64,000 nucleotides of DNA from Malonomonas sp036526255 (GTDB taxonomy: Bacteria; Desulfobacterota; Desulfuromonadia; Desulfuromonadales; Geopsychrobacteraceae), in assembly GCA_036526255.1 (NCBI GenBank), contig DATCYW010000008.1, forward strand, positions 1 to 64,000. The letters are read 5' to 3'. A model generated the notes under the pieces. The model worked only from the letters and a program-made list of their open reading frames with translations. It searched no databases and had not been told where the DNA came from. This document shows, piece by piece, positions 34,261-43,295 of the stretch. A program made the position numbers and the translations under genes. Position 1 is the first letter of the stretch. Each line of letters starts with the position of its first letter.

Positions 34261-36051
34261 ATGACGATGTCAATTTTTCCCCCGGCGATTGAGGCCAGGC
34301 CTGCCCATCAGAGCGACCTTGCTGACATGGTGGTTGAGTCTCTTGAGTCGATTGGCGTTGAATATATCTTCGGCGTTCCAGGCGGAGCGATAGAGCCGCT
34401 CTACAATGCACTGGCCCGCAGTTCCCGACGTGGCGGTTTGCGACCGATCGTTGCCCGTCATGAGTCTGGGGCAGCGTTTATGGCCGATGGTTACGCTCGC
34501 GAAACCGGCAAGCTGGGCGTCTGCTGCTCGACAACCGGCCCGGGGGCAACCAACCTGATGACCGGCGTGGCCTCGGCCTACACAGAAAATACCCCGCTCC
34601 TGGTGATCACCGCCCAGACTGCCCTGCATCTGTTCGGTAAACACACCCTGCAGGAATCGTCCTGCACCGCCATCAATACCGTTGCCATGTTTCAGTCCTG
34701 TACCAGATACAGCAGCCTGGTATCTCATCGTGGTCAGCTGGAGGGGAAACTGGCTGCTGCCATTGCCGCGACTCAGGGGGTGCCGTCAGGCCCCGCGCAC
34801 TTAAGCATCCCGATGGATGTGCTCAACTCGCCGCGTCGCACGCGTTCGAAATCGCTGTATCGGTTTGATTCGCTGTTCAGACCACATGCATTACTCGACA
34901 CTGAAGCGCTACATGAACTGCTAGAGGAGTTGCTGCAGGCCCGGCGTATTGTGCTGTTACTTGGCGACGGCTGTGGCAAGGCGATTGATAAAATTCACGA
35001 GTTCGCCGAACTTGTTCACGCGCCGATCATCAGCGGCCCTTCAGGTAAGCGCTGGATTAATCATCAGCATCCGCTTTATCGTGGCGTGTTGGGCTATGCA
35101 AGCCATCGCAGCGCTCGTGAAACTTTGCAGGATGAGCGCAATGATCTGGTCTTAGCCGTAGGCACCAGATTCAGTGAGATGATTTTCTCTGGTTTTGAGA
35201 ATAATGAAGAACTGGCAGGAAAGATTATTCATATCGATGAGAATCTTGAAAATCTGGCGAACTCACATTGGGCCCGCTTACAGGTCTGTGGCACCATCCG
35301 CAATATTTTTCAGTTTTTGCTTGAGGGTCTGCTGGCAAAGAAAAATGAGGGGACTCACTGTTTGCCTTTGAAGCCTGTTGCCGTCAGTTTGCGCGGCGAC
35401 AGTTCAGCGGCCGATTTCCCCCATTCTCAAATTCAACTGAACGATCCCGCGGCCTGTGTTTCCGACGCGCTGCCGTTGAAGCCGCAGCGGTTGATGCGTG
35501 AGCTCTCAAAAAAAATGCCGGTCGATGCGCGGGTGTTTGTCGATGCCGGCAACAGTTGGGCTTGGGCGACCCATTATCTGCACATGCGCAGCAGTGGCCT
35601 TTACCGCGTCGGGATGGGGTTCGGGGCCATGGCCTGGGCGATTGGTGCCAGTGTCGGTAGCGCCTTGGGATCGCCGGGAAGCCCGACTTTTTGCATAACC
35701 GGTGATGGTAGTTTTCTGATGAGTGGCCAGGAAATTACCGTCGCTGTCGTGGAAAAACTGCCGGTAATTTTTGTGATTCTGAATGACAGCGCCTTGGGGA
35801 TGGTCATGCATGGGCAGCGGATGGGCGGGGCTGAACAGATCGGCTTCGAACTGCCGCCCATAAATTTCGCCCAGGTCGCTCGGGGGATGGGGGCAGCGGC
35901 TGAAACCATCTGCACCATCGAAGAGCTGACCACACTCGATTTTGCTGAAATCTGTCGTCGTGAAGGGCCAACGCTGCTCGATGTGTATATCGATCCGGAA
36001 GAGGTCCCGCCAATGGGGGCGCGAATGAAAACCCTTGGGCGGAGTCAATGA
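34261..36051 (+). CDS. Acetolactate synthase-family ThDP enzyme, substrate unknown
   Basis: A 596-residue enzyme with the three-domain layout of thiamine-diphosphate decarboligases. The cofactor-activating Glu is E68 in ARHESGAAFMADGYAR. The central domain spans about 200-340, and the ThDP-Mg motif starts at GDG 481-483 with the Asn about 27 residues later (VILNDSALGMV). It resembles IlvB but no small regulatory subunit or ilvC follows, and it ends at a terminator. A 40-residue low-similarity insert lies near 375-415. AGGAG precedes the ATG. It converges with the operon holding two citrate-synthase-fold genes. Biosynthetic acetolactate synthase is possible; a specialised 2-oxoacid decarboxylase is equally so. 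Confidence 0.8.
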   Translation: MTMSIFPPAIEARPAHQSDLADMVVESLESIGVEYIFGVPGGAIEPLYNALARSSRRGGLRPIVARHESGAAFMADGYARETGKLGVCCSTTGPGATNLMTGVASAYTENTPLLVITAQTALHLFGKHTLQESSCTAINTVAMFQSCTRYSSLVSHRGQLEGKLAAAIAATQGVPSGPAHLSIPMDVLNSPRRTRSKSLYRFDSLFRPHALLDTEALHELLEELLQARRIVLLLGDGCGKAIDKIHEFAELVHAPIISGPSGKRWINHQHPLYRGVLGYASHRSARETLQDERNDLVLAVGTRFSEMIFSGFENNEELAGKIIHIDENLENLANSHWARLQVCGTIRNIFQFLLEGLLAKKNEGTHCLPLKPVAVSLRGDSSAADFPHSQIQLNDPAACVSDALPLKPQRLMRELSKKMPVDARVFVDAGNSWAWATHYLHMRSSGLYRVGMGFGAMAWAIGASVGSALGSPGSPTFCITGDGSFLMSGQEITVAVVEKLPVIFVILNDSALGMVMHGQRMGGAEQIGFELPPINFAQVARGMGAAAETICTIEELTTLDFAEICRREGPTLLDVYIDPEEVPPMGARMKTLGRSQ

Positions 36052-36089
36052 AAAAGGCGGCAGAGAAGAAAATCTCAGCCGCCTTTTTT
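36051..36089. terminator. Bidirectional terminator between the ThDP and citrate-synthase-like genes
   Basis: AAAAAGGCGGC and GCCGCCTTTTTT form the stem, starting inside the stop codon of the ThDP gene and ending five bases from the stop of the opposing gene. Confidence 0.88.
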
Positions 36090-36093
36090 GTTG

Positions 36094-36927
36094 TTACCGG
36101 CGATCAGGCACAGCACGTGGTGGCGGCCCCTGATAGTCAATATCTTCACAACGCATTGGCAGAAAGGCACCAGCTGGACGTTCAATGGTGTCGGTGTAGC
36201 AGGCGGTGACGCCACTGTTGACGATTATTGTGCCAATACGGCAGATTTCCTCACCTGTAAATCCCTGATCACAGAGAAAGGCAGAGGCATAGCCGGTCAG
36301 GTTCATCGCTTCATCGTAACGCTGGAGTAGAACTTTTTCTATTTCATAGGCCAACGTTAAGTGCTCGCCTTCTGGGAATTTCAGGTCTTTAGAGACACGC
36401 TCCATCGCTGGAACACGTTCATCACCTTTTGCGACAGGGCGGGAATAGCCCATGAAATTCGGAGAAATTCCGGTTTTGGCCGTCTGCTGCAGGACAAACT
36501 CTTCGGCAGAAAGTCCTGTTTTTATTGCATTCAGAGCGGACGAGATGAATTGACAGCCGCCTGCCAGAGTGCGTTGTGCATAGTTGCGTGAGTCAGCAGC
36601 CAACAGGCCTGCAGTGGTTGCCGCTACAATCGATGTGCGCATGGTGCCCCCGAGTGCACCAATCTGATTGCACCAGATGCGTGGATCAGGCCAACTCATG
36701 CTGATAAATATCGCTTCAAACCAGTCAGCTATTCTTCGTTCAACCAAACGTCCGGTGGCATTCAGAATGAGCACCTGGAAATAGCTTTTATGACCGATAA
36801 ACTCCTCGAGCATGTTATAGCCATGACAATAAACCGCTTCGCCGATCTTCCAGCCACCTTTTCGACTGCGGATTGTTCCGCGGTTTCTATCCCAAAAACT
36901 GGTATCTACTGGTGGGTTAGTCTTCAA
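36094..36927 (-). CDS. Citrate-synthase-fold protein B, catalytic residues not conserved
   Basis: A 277-residue protein resembling the citrate synthase / citryl-CoA lyase fold. The N-terminal KIGEAVYCHGYNMLEEF matches the entry helix of the family and of its neighbour. Where family members have GFGHP..K..DPR it reads GYSRPVAKGDER, so the His is lost. Where they have NVD it reads NLT, and the HGGA segment reads LAGGCQF without His. It is therefore unlikely to be a standard citrate synthase. It starts with TTG inside the end of gene A (11-base overlap), with GAGGA upstream. It is the last gene of the five-gene operon. Alignment positions are by eye. Confidence 0.72.
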   Translation of the reverse strand: MKTNPPVDTSFWDRNRGTIRSRKGGWKIGEAVYCHGYNMLEEFIGHKSYFQVLILNATGRLVERRIADWFEAIFISMSWPDPRIWCNQIGALGGTMRTSIVAATTAGLLAADSRNYAQRTLAGGCQFISSALNAIKTGLSAEEFVLQQTAKTGISPNFMGYSRPVAKGDERVPAMERVSKDLKFPEGEHLTLAYEIEKVLLQRYDEAMNLTGYASAFLCDQGFTGEEICRIGTIIVNSGVTACYTDTIERPAGAFLPMRCEDIDYQGPPPRAVPDRR

Positions 36928-37732
36928 TGATATAGTCCTCGTCGTTCTGAAAAGGCATCGCAGTTATCGGCTTGTTGAGCATTTCCATACCGTGGGCCAG
37001 CAATCCGGGCGCGCATAACAGCTGAAAAATTCCTGCACTGTGTTTTGGTTGAAATTTAAAGTCTGCAAAAACTGCAGCTGCTACACCAGTTGTCAACCAG
37101 CCCAGGTTATACGGGCGTAGTTGTTCAGCCAGCGTCACGCCAAACTTCAGTGCCTTGCCTGCTCCGGGCAGTGTGGCCAGTTGTGTGGCGATCTGCGTGG
37201 TCATTAGGTCTATTCCGCCAAAGTAGCTGCCAAAGCCGGGTAGTGGGTGCCAGTCCCCTTGGGCTGGTCGCTCTGCCGATTTTATCTGTTCTTCAATCAG
37301 GCTGTCGATTGCACTGTTATGGGTTTTATTGAAGAACCGAACGCAGCGTTCTATGGCCCCGGAACCCAGGTGCTCGCCACCTAAAATACTCAATGCGACC
37401 GGCAGAATGTGATTGTAATCCGACTTGCCGATGCCGGTATTCATCGCCGCTCGGGTTGCCGGATGGCGGGGGCCCGGATTAAGCAGCGCAATCATGAGCT
37501 GTTCCAGCAGCTGAACCTGGTCTGCCGATGGCAGCTCTCCTTTGAAGAGCAGGAAAAGCACTTCAGGGAAGCTTCTCTTCTGCATTAACTCCATCAGATT
37601 GTAGCCGTGACAGTGAACCTTCTCAGCAATATAGGGGTTGTCTGCGGCAGGGGTCTCGCACCAGATTTTCGTCGCCGGGCGGTTGGTGAACTTTTGTTCC
37701 CGCCTTTTTTCGCCATCGCGCGTTTTTGTCAT
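36917..37732 (-). CDS. Citrate-synthase-fold protein A, partly altered active site
   Basis: A 271-residue protein of the short citrate synthase / citryl-CoA lyase type. Family features are EKVHCHGYNLMELM, FLLFKGELPS, HPATRAAMN and GLLAHGMEML. The first catalytic His is plausibly kept in GGEHLGSGAIE. The GFGHP motif reads GFGSYF, and NVD reads NLG, so two of the three usual catalytic side chains are replaced. It begins two bases after the TonB receptor stop and overlaps gene B. The tight pairing of A and B suggests a heteromer. The substrate is unknown. Confidence 0.75.
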   Translation of the reverse strand: MTKTRDGEKRREQKFTNRPATKIWCETPAADNPYIAEKVHCHGYNLMELMQKRSFPEVLFLLFKGELPSADQVQLLEQLMIALLNPGPRHPATRAAMNTGIGKSDYNHILPVALSILGGEHLGSGAIERCVRFFNKTHNSAIDSLIEEQIKSAERPAQGDWHPLPGFGSYFGGIDLMTTQIATQLATLPGAGKALKFGVTLAEQLRPYNLGWLTTGVAAAVFADFKFQPKHSAGIFQLLCAPGLLAHGMEMLNKPITAMPFQNDEDYIIED

Positions 37733-37734
37733 GT

Positions 37735-39870
37735 TCAGAACCTGTAGCTGACTTCAGCCCAGAAACTTCTGCCTGCCAGCGGGTAATCACCGGTAAATCC
37801 AGGAATTCCCGCCCGGCTTGGTTCGTAGGCGTCTGTATCAAAGAGGTTTCTTGCCGCGACGCTGACATCAAATCTTTTGAGAATGTTATTCTTGTGCAGC
37901 GTCAGGTTTACAATACTGTAGTCATCTATTTGTGGTCGCGTATCGTTGGCCGCGCGTTTCCGGTCCGCTACCCAGTTCAGCTGTGTTTCGACCGACCAGT
38001 CCGGCAGGAATTTCCAGTTAGCGGACAAGTACAGCTCTTGGCCCGGAGCATCGGCAATTCTGTTGCCGGTTGCGACGTCTTCGGAATGCTGTAAGGCATA
38101 ATTTCCTTGAATTTTTAACTTTTGAGTTGCCTGCCAAAGAACTTCAAGCTCCAACCCGTAGCCTTGCTGATCGCGGGCATTTTGCGCTGTTGCTGTGCTG
38201 CCACTGCTGTCGGGAACAAATTCAATCAGATCGTCGGCCTGATAGTAATAAAAGCTCAGGTTGGTCTGCAGGTTGAAGGTGAGTCGGTAGTCAAAGGCCA
38301 GCTCCAGTGTATCGATGGTTTCCGGATCAAGTTGTGGATTACCGAGGGCGACCGGATTGTTGATTGAATAGAGTTCGACAAACGAGGGGGCGCGGAAGGC
38401 GCGGCCATAGAGGAGTTTGGTCGTCAGGTTGTGGCGTGTCGACCAGACCAGCGCCAGACGCGGGTTGATGGTCTCTCCGAAATCTGAATAGCTATCCAGC
38501 CGGATACCTGCGGTTAATTCCCAGTCCGGGGCGAAATTCCATTCATCCTGAATGGAGAGGTAGTAGGCCGTACGGTCCGAATCGGGCAGAAACACGTACG
38601 GGGTGTCGGTCACTTGTGTCATGGAACCATCAAGCGGGCTGCCGGGGCCAAAGTTTTTCTCTTCGCTGGTGATCCAGACTTCATGGTACTTAAAGCCGCT
38701 GCCGAAGCGGATTTGATGAGAACTTAATCCGCGATAGAAAGCGGTCAGATCTAAGCCGTACTGCTGGTCGGTTCCATCCGGTTTGCCAATCATGCCGTCT
38801 GTAAAGAAAACTGATCTTGTGGGGTTTACTAAATTCAGATTGCCATCGCTGCCGATTGGCGCATTGGTGCCTGCTGGCAGCAGGTTGAAGCGGCTCTCGC
38901 TGCGGTGGTGTAGATAATTCAGGTTTGCCTCCAGATCCCAATTGGTCAGCAGCTGATCTGATTGCCAGGATAGATCGGCTAGATGCTGGTCTGCATCTTC
39001 CCCACCATTTGGGTCGAGCGCAAATGCTGCCCCTGCGCCCATGCCGGCATCATCTTGATGCCAGTACCAGTGGCGGAATTTCCAGTTCTTACGTGAAATC
39101 TCTAGGTGGGTGTCAACCAAATTGTAACGGGTGTCAAGCGGGCCGGGTGCATTTGATAAGTTGCTGTCCAGTATCGATTGCAGATCACTGTTGATGATAC
39201 GGTTTGAGTCACCAGCGCTCTTCTGCTGTTCGACAGAGAAGGCCAGATCCCAGCCTGCGTAACTGCTGCCATGTTGCAGCCAGCTGTTATGTGTATCGAA
39301 TGAGCCATGCCTGGTTCCCACCACCGTTCCGTTGATATCCTGGCTGTCTTTCGTGATGATGTTGATGACACCGGCGAAAGCGTCTGCACCATAAACCGCG
39401 GAACCGGGGCCGCGGATAACTTCAATCCTTTCGATTGCCTCCACCGGCAGGTGAAATTGCAACGGACGTCCGCCGGTAAAACTGGGGAACGAAATGCCGT
39501 TCATTAACAGTAGAACCTGCGGGTTGAACTTTGTATGAATTCCTCTGATTGAGTAGACCGAATCGAGCCGCCCCTGAGTCGAAACACCAACGTGCAGGCC
39601 AGGTACTTTCTCCAGGACTTCATCCAGAGTTGTCGCACCCATCGCTTCAATCTGTCGGGCCGTAATAACGCTGGCGACCGCCGGCGCTTTATAGGCCGGT
39701 TTACTGCTGCCGGTGGCGATGCTGACAAACTCCTCACTGCCGTAGAGTTCCTCCATGCCATCGCCATTCAGCTGCAGCAGCGTTTCAGATGGCCCGGCGT
39801 GGACGACCTGATGCGGGCAGCAGAGCGCTAAAGTGAATAGCAGTAGTAGGTAACTTAACTTTTTTGACAT
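37735..39870 (-). CDS. TonB-dependent outer-membrane receptor
   Basis: A 711-residue outer-membrane transporter taking up a scarce ligand with energy from TonB. A signal peptide (1-25, ending VHA|G) is followed by a plug domain (about 50-165) with PAVASVITARQIEAMG and TTLDEVLEKVPGL. A 22-strand barrel ends in WAEVSYRF with the terminal Phe typical of outer-membrane proteins. The start at 39870 has GGGAG upstream. It lies 17 bases after a histidine kinase gene and 2 bases before the citrate-synthase-like genes. The ligand (siderophore, corrinoid, metal complex) cannot be read from sequence. Confidence 0.92.
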   Translation of the reverse strand: MSKKLSYLLLLFTLALCCPHQVVHAGPSETLLQLNGDGMEELYGSEEFVSIATGSSKPAYKAPAVASVITARQIEAMGATTLDEVLEKVPGLHVGVSTQGRLDSVYSIRGIHTKFNPQVLLLMNGISFPSFTGGRPLQFHLPVEAIERIEVIRGPGSAVYGADAFAGVINIITKDSQDINGTVVGTRHGSFDTHNSWLQHGSSYAGWDLAFSVEQQKSAGDSNRIINSDLQSILDSNLSNAPGPLDTRYNLVDTHLEISRKNWKFRHWYWHQDDAGMGAGAAFALDPNGGEDADQHLADLSWQSDQLLTNWDLEANLNYLHHRSESRFNLLPAGTNAPIGSDGNLNLVNPTRSVFFTDGMIGKPDGTDQQYGLDLTAFYRGLSSHQIRFGSGFKYHEVWITSEEKNFGPGSPLDGSMTQVTDTPYVFLPDSDRTAYYLSIQDEWNFAPDWELTAGIRLDSYSDFGETINPRLALVWSTRHNLTTKLLYGRAFRAPSFVELYSINNPVALGNPQLDPETIDTLELAFDYRLTFNLQTNLSFYYYQADDLIEFVPDSSGSTATAQNARDQQGYGLELEVLWQATQKLKIQGNYALQHSEDVATGNRIADAPGQELYLSANWKFLPDWSVETQLNWVADRKRAANDTRPQIDDYSIVNLTLHKNNILKRFDVSVAARNLFDTDAYEPSRAGIPGFTGDYPLAGRSFWAEVSYRF

Positions 39871-39887
39871 AAACGAACTCCCGCCTG

Positions 39888-41510
39888 TTAATGGCTGGTA
39901 TCTGCTTCTTCGATACTCCATCCATTCACCAAGGTCTCTGTTTGATGATGGCTCGCCGTGACCAGGGGTAAAGGGATGATGATGCTGAATGTTGATCCCT
40001 TGCCCGGTTCACTTTCTACTTCAATGGTTCCCCCCATCAATTCACAGAAGCGTTTCGTGATCGCCAGCCCCAGCCCGGTCCCTTCGAAGCTGCGGGTGGT
40101 GCTGCCGTCAATTTGTCGAAATTCTTCAAAAATAAGTTTTTGCTGTTCCGCAGTCAGGCCGATTCCGGTGTCTGAGACTTTGATGGTCAGCAGACGCTCT
40201 GAAAGATGCGGGGTGACACGAATGCTGCCTTGACGGGTGAATTTTCCGGCGTTGCTGAGCAGGTTGAGGACGATCTGTAGCAGCTTCTCTTTGTCGAGCT
40301 GAACCTCGGTCTGTTCCTGCAGCGCTTCTATTGACAACTGGTTGTTGTTCTGGCGCAGGATTGGAAAAATCGTTGCGCCGGCTTCTTTCAGCAGGGCATT
40401 GATATCAACGGCCTGTAATTTTAAATCCATTTTTCCCGATTCGATTTTCGCCATATCGAGGATGTTGTTGATCAGTGTCATCAGTCGTTCGGCGTTGCGG
40501 ATGACCAGCGTCAGTTCTTCAGCATGGTTGTCCATCCCTTCGAGCTCCAGATCTTCTCTGACCACATCGGAATAGCCGATGATCGCCTGCAGCGGAGTAC
40601 GCAGTTCGTGGCTGATATTGGCAAGAACCTCAGATTTGTGCCGGCTGGCGGTTAACGCGGCGTCACGCGCTTCAAGCAGCTCGTGGGTGCGGATGGCCAC
40701 TTCGCTCTCAAGCATTTCACCGTGCTCACGCAGGCGTTTATCCCGTTCGTTGAGGTTATTCATCATGCGATTAAAGACGCTGGCCAACAGGGTGATCTCC
40801 TTCGGGCCTTTGAGCTCGGCGTAAACGCGAGTCCCTTCTTTTTCGCTCTGCTCCATAACCCTGATCAGCTTGAACAGCGGCTGGAGCAGGCGGTTGATGC
40901 CGATGTTGACCAGAAACGCCAGAATTGCCGCGAACGACAGGGCGATGAAAATATTATTCAGAAAAATGCTGACTTGCAGCTCCCGCAGGGTCGCTTTCCC
41001 CATTACGACATAAACATAGCCCAGCTGTTCAATTCTCGGATTGACGAGCTGGAACTGGGAATCCTCTTCATTGGTTGCCTGGTCTCCGGTCAAGACCGGA
41101 GCGATGAAATGCCAGGCATCAGCATTCTGTTCTGTGAGTCTGGCTCCGTTCATCCCCAGATCATTGTCGACCGGCAAGACCATTCTGCCACCGCCCTTTT
41201 TTGCCAGGGGGCTGTAGTCAGAATGAAAAATTCCCGCTTGAATGACATCAGGAAAACTCATGACTGTTGCCAGCGGCTTCTCTGCGTTTTCCTGGCTCGC
41301 GTAGATCAGGCCGAGCACGCTCTGGGCTGCAAGCGTATCGGTGATCTGCAGTCCCTGGGCAACCATCTGTTCAGCAGCACGGTTACTGGTCACCCAGGCC
41401 GTGGTTATCGATGCTGTCAATGCGAGGCCGATAATACCAAAGGTTACGATGGTCAGTAAGCGACCGCGAAAACCTGAAGTGCTTGCATGTATGCTGTCTC
41501 TCAGTCCCAT
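39888..41510 (-). CDS. Membrane sensor histidine kinase (HAMP, HisKA, HATPase)
   Basis: A 540-residue sensor. Transmembrane helices at about 17-39 and 183-205 enclose a periplasmic domain resembling CHASE8. A HAMP domain (about 205-258), a coiled coil, HisKA with H301 in ISHELRTPL, and an ATPase domain with DTGIGL and GTGLGLA follow. It has no receiver of its own and no response regulator beside it. It sits between a periplasmic binding protein and a TonB receptor, so it may sense ligand arrival in the periplasm through that binding protein. The Shine-Dalgarno signal is weak. Confidence 0.9.
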   Translation of the reverse strand: MGLRDSIHASTSGFRGRLLTIVTFGIIGLALTASITTAWVTSNRAAEQMVAQGLQITDTLAAQSVLGLIYASQENAEKPLATVMSFPDVIQAGIFHSDYSPLAKKGGGRMVLPVDNDLGMNGARLTEQNADAWHFIAPVLTGDQATNEEDSQFQLVNPRIEQLGYVYVVMGKATLRELQVSIFLNNIFIALSFAAILAFLVNIGINRLLQPLFKLIRVMEQSEKEGTRVYAELKGPKEITLLASVFNRMMNNLNERDKRLREHGEMLESEVAIRTHELLEARDAALTASRHKSEVLANISHELRTPLQAIIGYSDVVREDLELEGMDNHAEELTLVIRNAERLMTLINNILDMAKIESGKMDLKLQAVDINALLKEAGATIFPILRQNNNQLSIEALQEQTEVQLDKEKLLQIVLNLLSNAGKFTRQGSIRVTPHLSERLLTIKVSDTGIGLTAEQQKLIFEEFRQIDGSTTRSFEGTGLGLAITKRFCELMGGTIEVESEPGKGSTFSIIIPLPLVTASHHQTETLVNGWSIEEADTSH

Positions 41511-41521
41511 GGAGCTGCCCG

Positions 41522-42517
41522 TTAACGTGCGGGGAACGACAGGTCAAAGGACTGCAGCTGGCTGTTACTGAAGTTCAGCCCCAGGTGTGCCGCAGTACGC
41601 ATATTGACCGCCAGGTGTAATTTCTTTAAGGGGACTACGCCAGTTTTCCCCAGTTTCTGCTGCTGTTGGAGGTGCTCTGCCAGTTCCTGCCCCAGACCGA
41701 AATTATCTGGATATAAAGAGAAGAGGGCACCGCGCTGCACGTGGGTCGGTTTACTGGAGACGATCACTAGGTCGCGGTTCCAGGCTTCCTGCAGTAACAT
41801 CGGCAGAACGATGTCCTCATCAGCTGTCAGCTTGTCCAGCGGCAGCCAGATCGTCGTACTGCGCCCCCGGTTCTCATCAAGTAGCTGACGGTATAGATGC
41901 ATGGTTTCTCTTAGGTCTTCGGCAGAAAAAGCCGTAAGGTTTAAGCCGTAATTTCGGGCGGCCTTTTCTGCATAGGGGAGCAGCCAGCCATTTGCTTTAG
42001 GCGAGTAGACAACAAAAACCTGCTTGGTGTCTGGAACCAGGGATTTCAATCTGGAAAATATCTGCTCAGGGTCAGCTGACAGGCTGATTCCAGAAATGCC
42101 ATTGGGAATCAGGGGCAGCGCGCCGATGGTTATCGGCAGCGGCATGTTTAATTGCTGCGCGGTTAAAAAACCACGTTTTCCCAGAGCGATAATCCCCTTA
42201 ACCTGAGATTTTTCAAGACGTTTACGCAGCTGCTCGATATTCTGATCTTCACTGAGAGGATAAAGAGAGTATTCTGCGTTCTCCAGCGACTTGATTCCCT
42301 GAATGATGGTATCAAATATCGCCCTGTAGGGACTTGGAACTTCGGGATATAATACGGCGAAGCGCTGTGCCGAAAAAGCTTCAGACGCAAAGGGGAGCAA
42401 CAAGCAGCAGCTGGTGAGGCTGAAGAGCAGCAGTCGCAGGGCCAGTCGCCTGCACTTAAGAAGTATGCCGTGCTGGCCGATTGATCCACAGAAGTTATGG
42501 AGGTTGCTTCGAATCAA
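41522..42517 (-). CDS. Periplasmic binding protein (ABC substrate-binding-like, PF04392 type)
   Basis: A 331-residue exported protein. The hydrophobic stretch LRLLLFSLTSCCLLLPFASE near residues 27-46 is a signal sequence, and the mature part has the two-lobe pattern of the uncharacterised ABC-type periplasmic component family (FAVLYPEVPSPYRAIFD, IIALGKRGF, VFVVYSPKANGW). No ABC permease or ATPase is nearby, so it may serve as a ligand-sensing partner for the kinase 11 bases downstream. The only start in frame is a TTG at 42517; there is no in-frame ATG before the hydrophobic segment. Confidence 0.75.
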   Translation of the reverse strand: MIRSNLHNFCGSIGQHGILLKCRRLALRLLLFSLTSCCLLLPFASEAFSAQRFAVLYPEVPSPYRAIFDTIIQGIKSLENAEYSLYPLSEDQNIEQLRKRLEKSQVKGIIALGKRGFLTAQQLNMPLPITIGALPLIPNGISGISLSADPEQIFSRLKSLVPDTKQVFVVYSPKANGWLLPYAEKAARNYGLNLTAFSAEDLRETMHLYRQLLDENRGRSTTIWLPLDKLTADEDIVLPMLLQEAWNRDLVIVSSKPTHVQRGALFSLYPDNFGLGQELAEHLQQQQKLGKTGVVPLKKLHLAVNMRTAAHLGLNFSNSQLQSFDLSFPAR

Positions 42518-42751
42518 TCTCTACCCACGAGGAAAGGTTGGCTGATATTAAGTAACTACAGTCAATTAATGAGTTGTTAAAATCCCACAGCTTAGAAATC
42601 AGGTCAATATTTTTGTCGTATTCGAGTTGGGATAATTGATCTTTTCTGTCCGGGCTTAGGTCGACAGGTGGCGAATATAAATTGATCAATACCGTTTGGT
42701 GGGTTAGGATTTTACCTGTTGTTTTCCCTTTTAGTCTGCCTGGTCCGTCGA

Positions 42752-43279
42752 ATGAGTGTTACGCAACCGCTTAAAAATCAACAAGGTTCTGTCCTGGTGT
42801 TTGTCCTGGTCGCAGTGACGCTGCTTGGACTGATGGCGGGAATTGCCGGCAGCAGTTGGCAGACAATTGTCACGCGGGCCAAAGAGCAGGAGCTGCTCTG
42901 GCGTGGTGGGCAGATTCGTCAGGCGATCGGCTCTTATTACCGCACGGCGCACGGGGGGGGGCAATTATCCTTTCCGGCCAATTTTGAACAATTACTTAAA
43001 GACCCGCGTTTTGCCGGAACCAAGCGTCATCTGCGCCGGCACTATTTGGACCCGATGACCGGGGAAGACTGGGATTTGATCAAGGAACCGAACGGTCGGA
43101 TCAAGGGGGTTCGCAGCAGCAGTCAGAAAGAGCCGTTTAAGAAGGACAATTTCAGCACAGAAAACGAAAAGCTGGCAGGCAAGACAAAGTATTCGGAATG
43201 GGAGTTCATCTATGTTCCGGCAAAGAAAAATGACTCTTCCGCAAAGTCCCCTGCTGTTCCGAAGCAGCCAGGTAGTTGA
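42752..43279 (+). CDS. Pseudopilin-like protein (type II secretion/type IV pilus type)
   Basis: A 175-residue protein with one N-terminal hydrophobic helix (about 13-33, QGSVLVFVLVAVTLLGLMAG) followed by a soluble domain. RRHYLDPMTGEDWDLI is typical of GspG/pseudopilin-like proteins in this phylum. The usual prepilin peptidase motif G/F-[TL]-L-x-E is not present; a Gly at 12 (QQG-SVLV) could be the cleavage site. The tail is Lys/Ser-rich. The start at 42752 lacks a clear ribosome binding site; a second start 33 bases upstream is in frame. It stands alone, with no secretion genes near. Confidence 0.7.
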   Translation: MSVTQPLKNQQGSVLVFVLVAVTLLGLMAGIAGSSWQTIVTRAKEQELLWRGGQIRQAIGSYYRTAHGGGQLSFPANFEQLLKDPRFAGTKRHLRRHYLDPMTGEDWDLIKEPNGRIKGVRSSSQKEPFKKDNFSTENEKLAGKTKYSEWEFIYVPAKKNDSSAKSPAVPKQPGS

Positions 43280-43295
43280 TTTTTAAACTGTTTAA

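Noticed and set aside
42495..42689. A 64-residue minus-strand frame between the binding-protein gene and the pseudopilin gene.
   Set aside because: It overlaps the start of the binding-protein gene, has no ribosome binding site and no family pattern.
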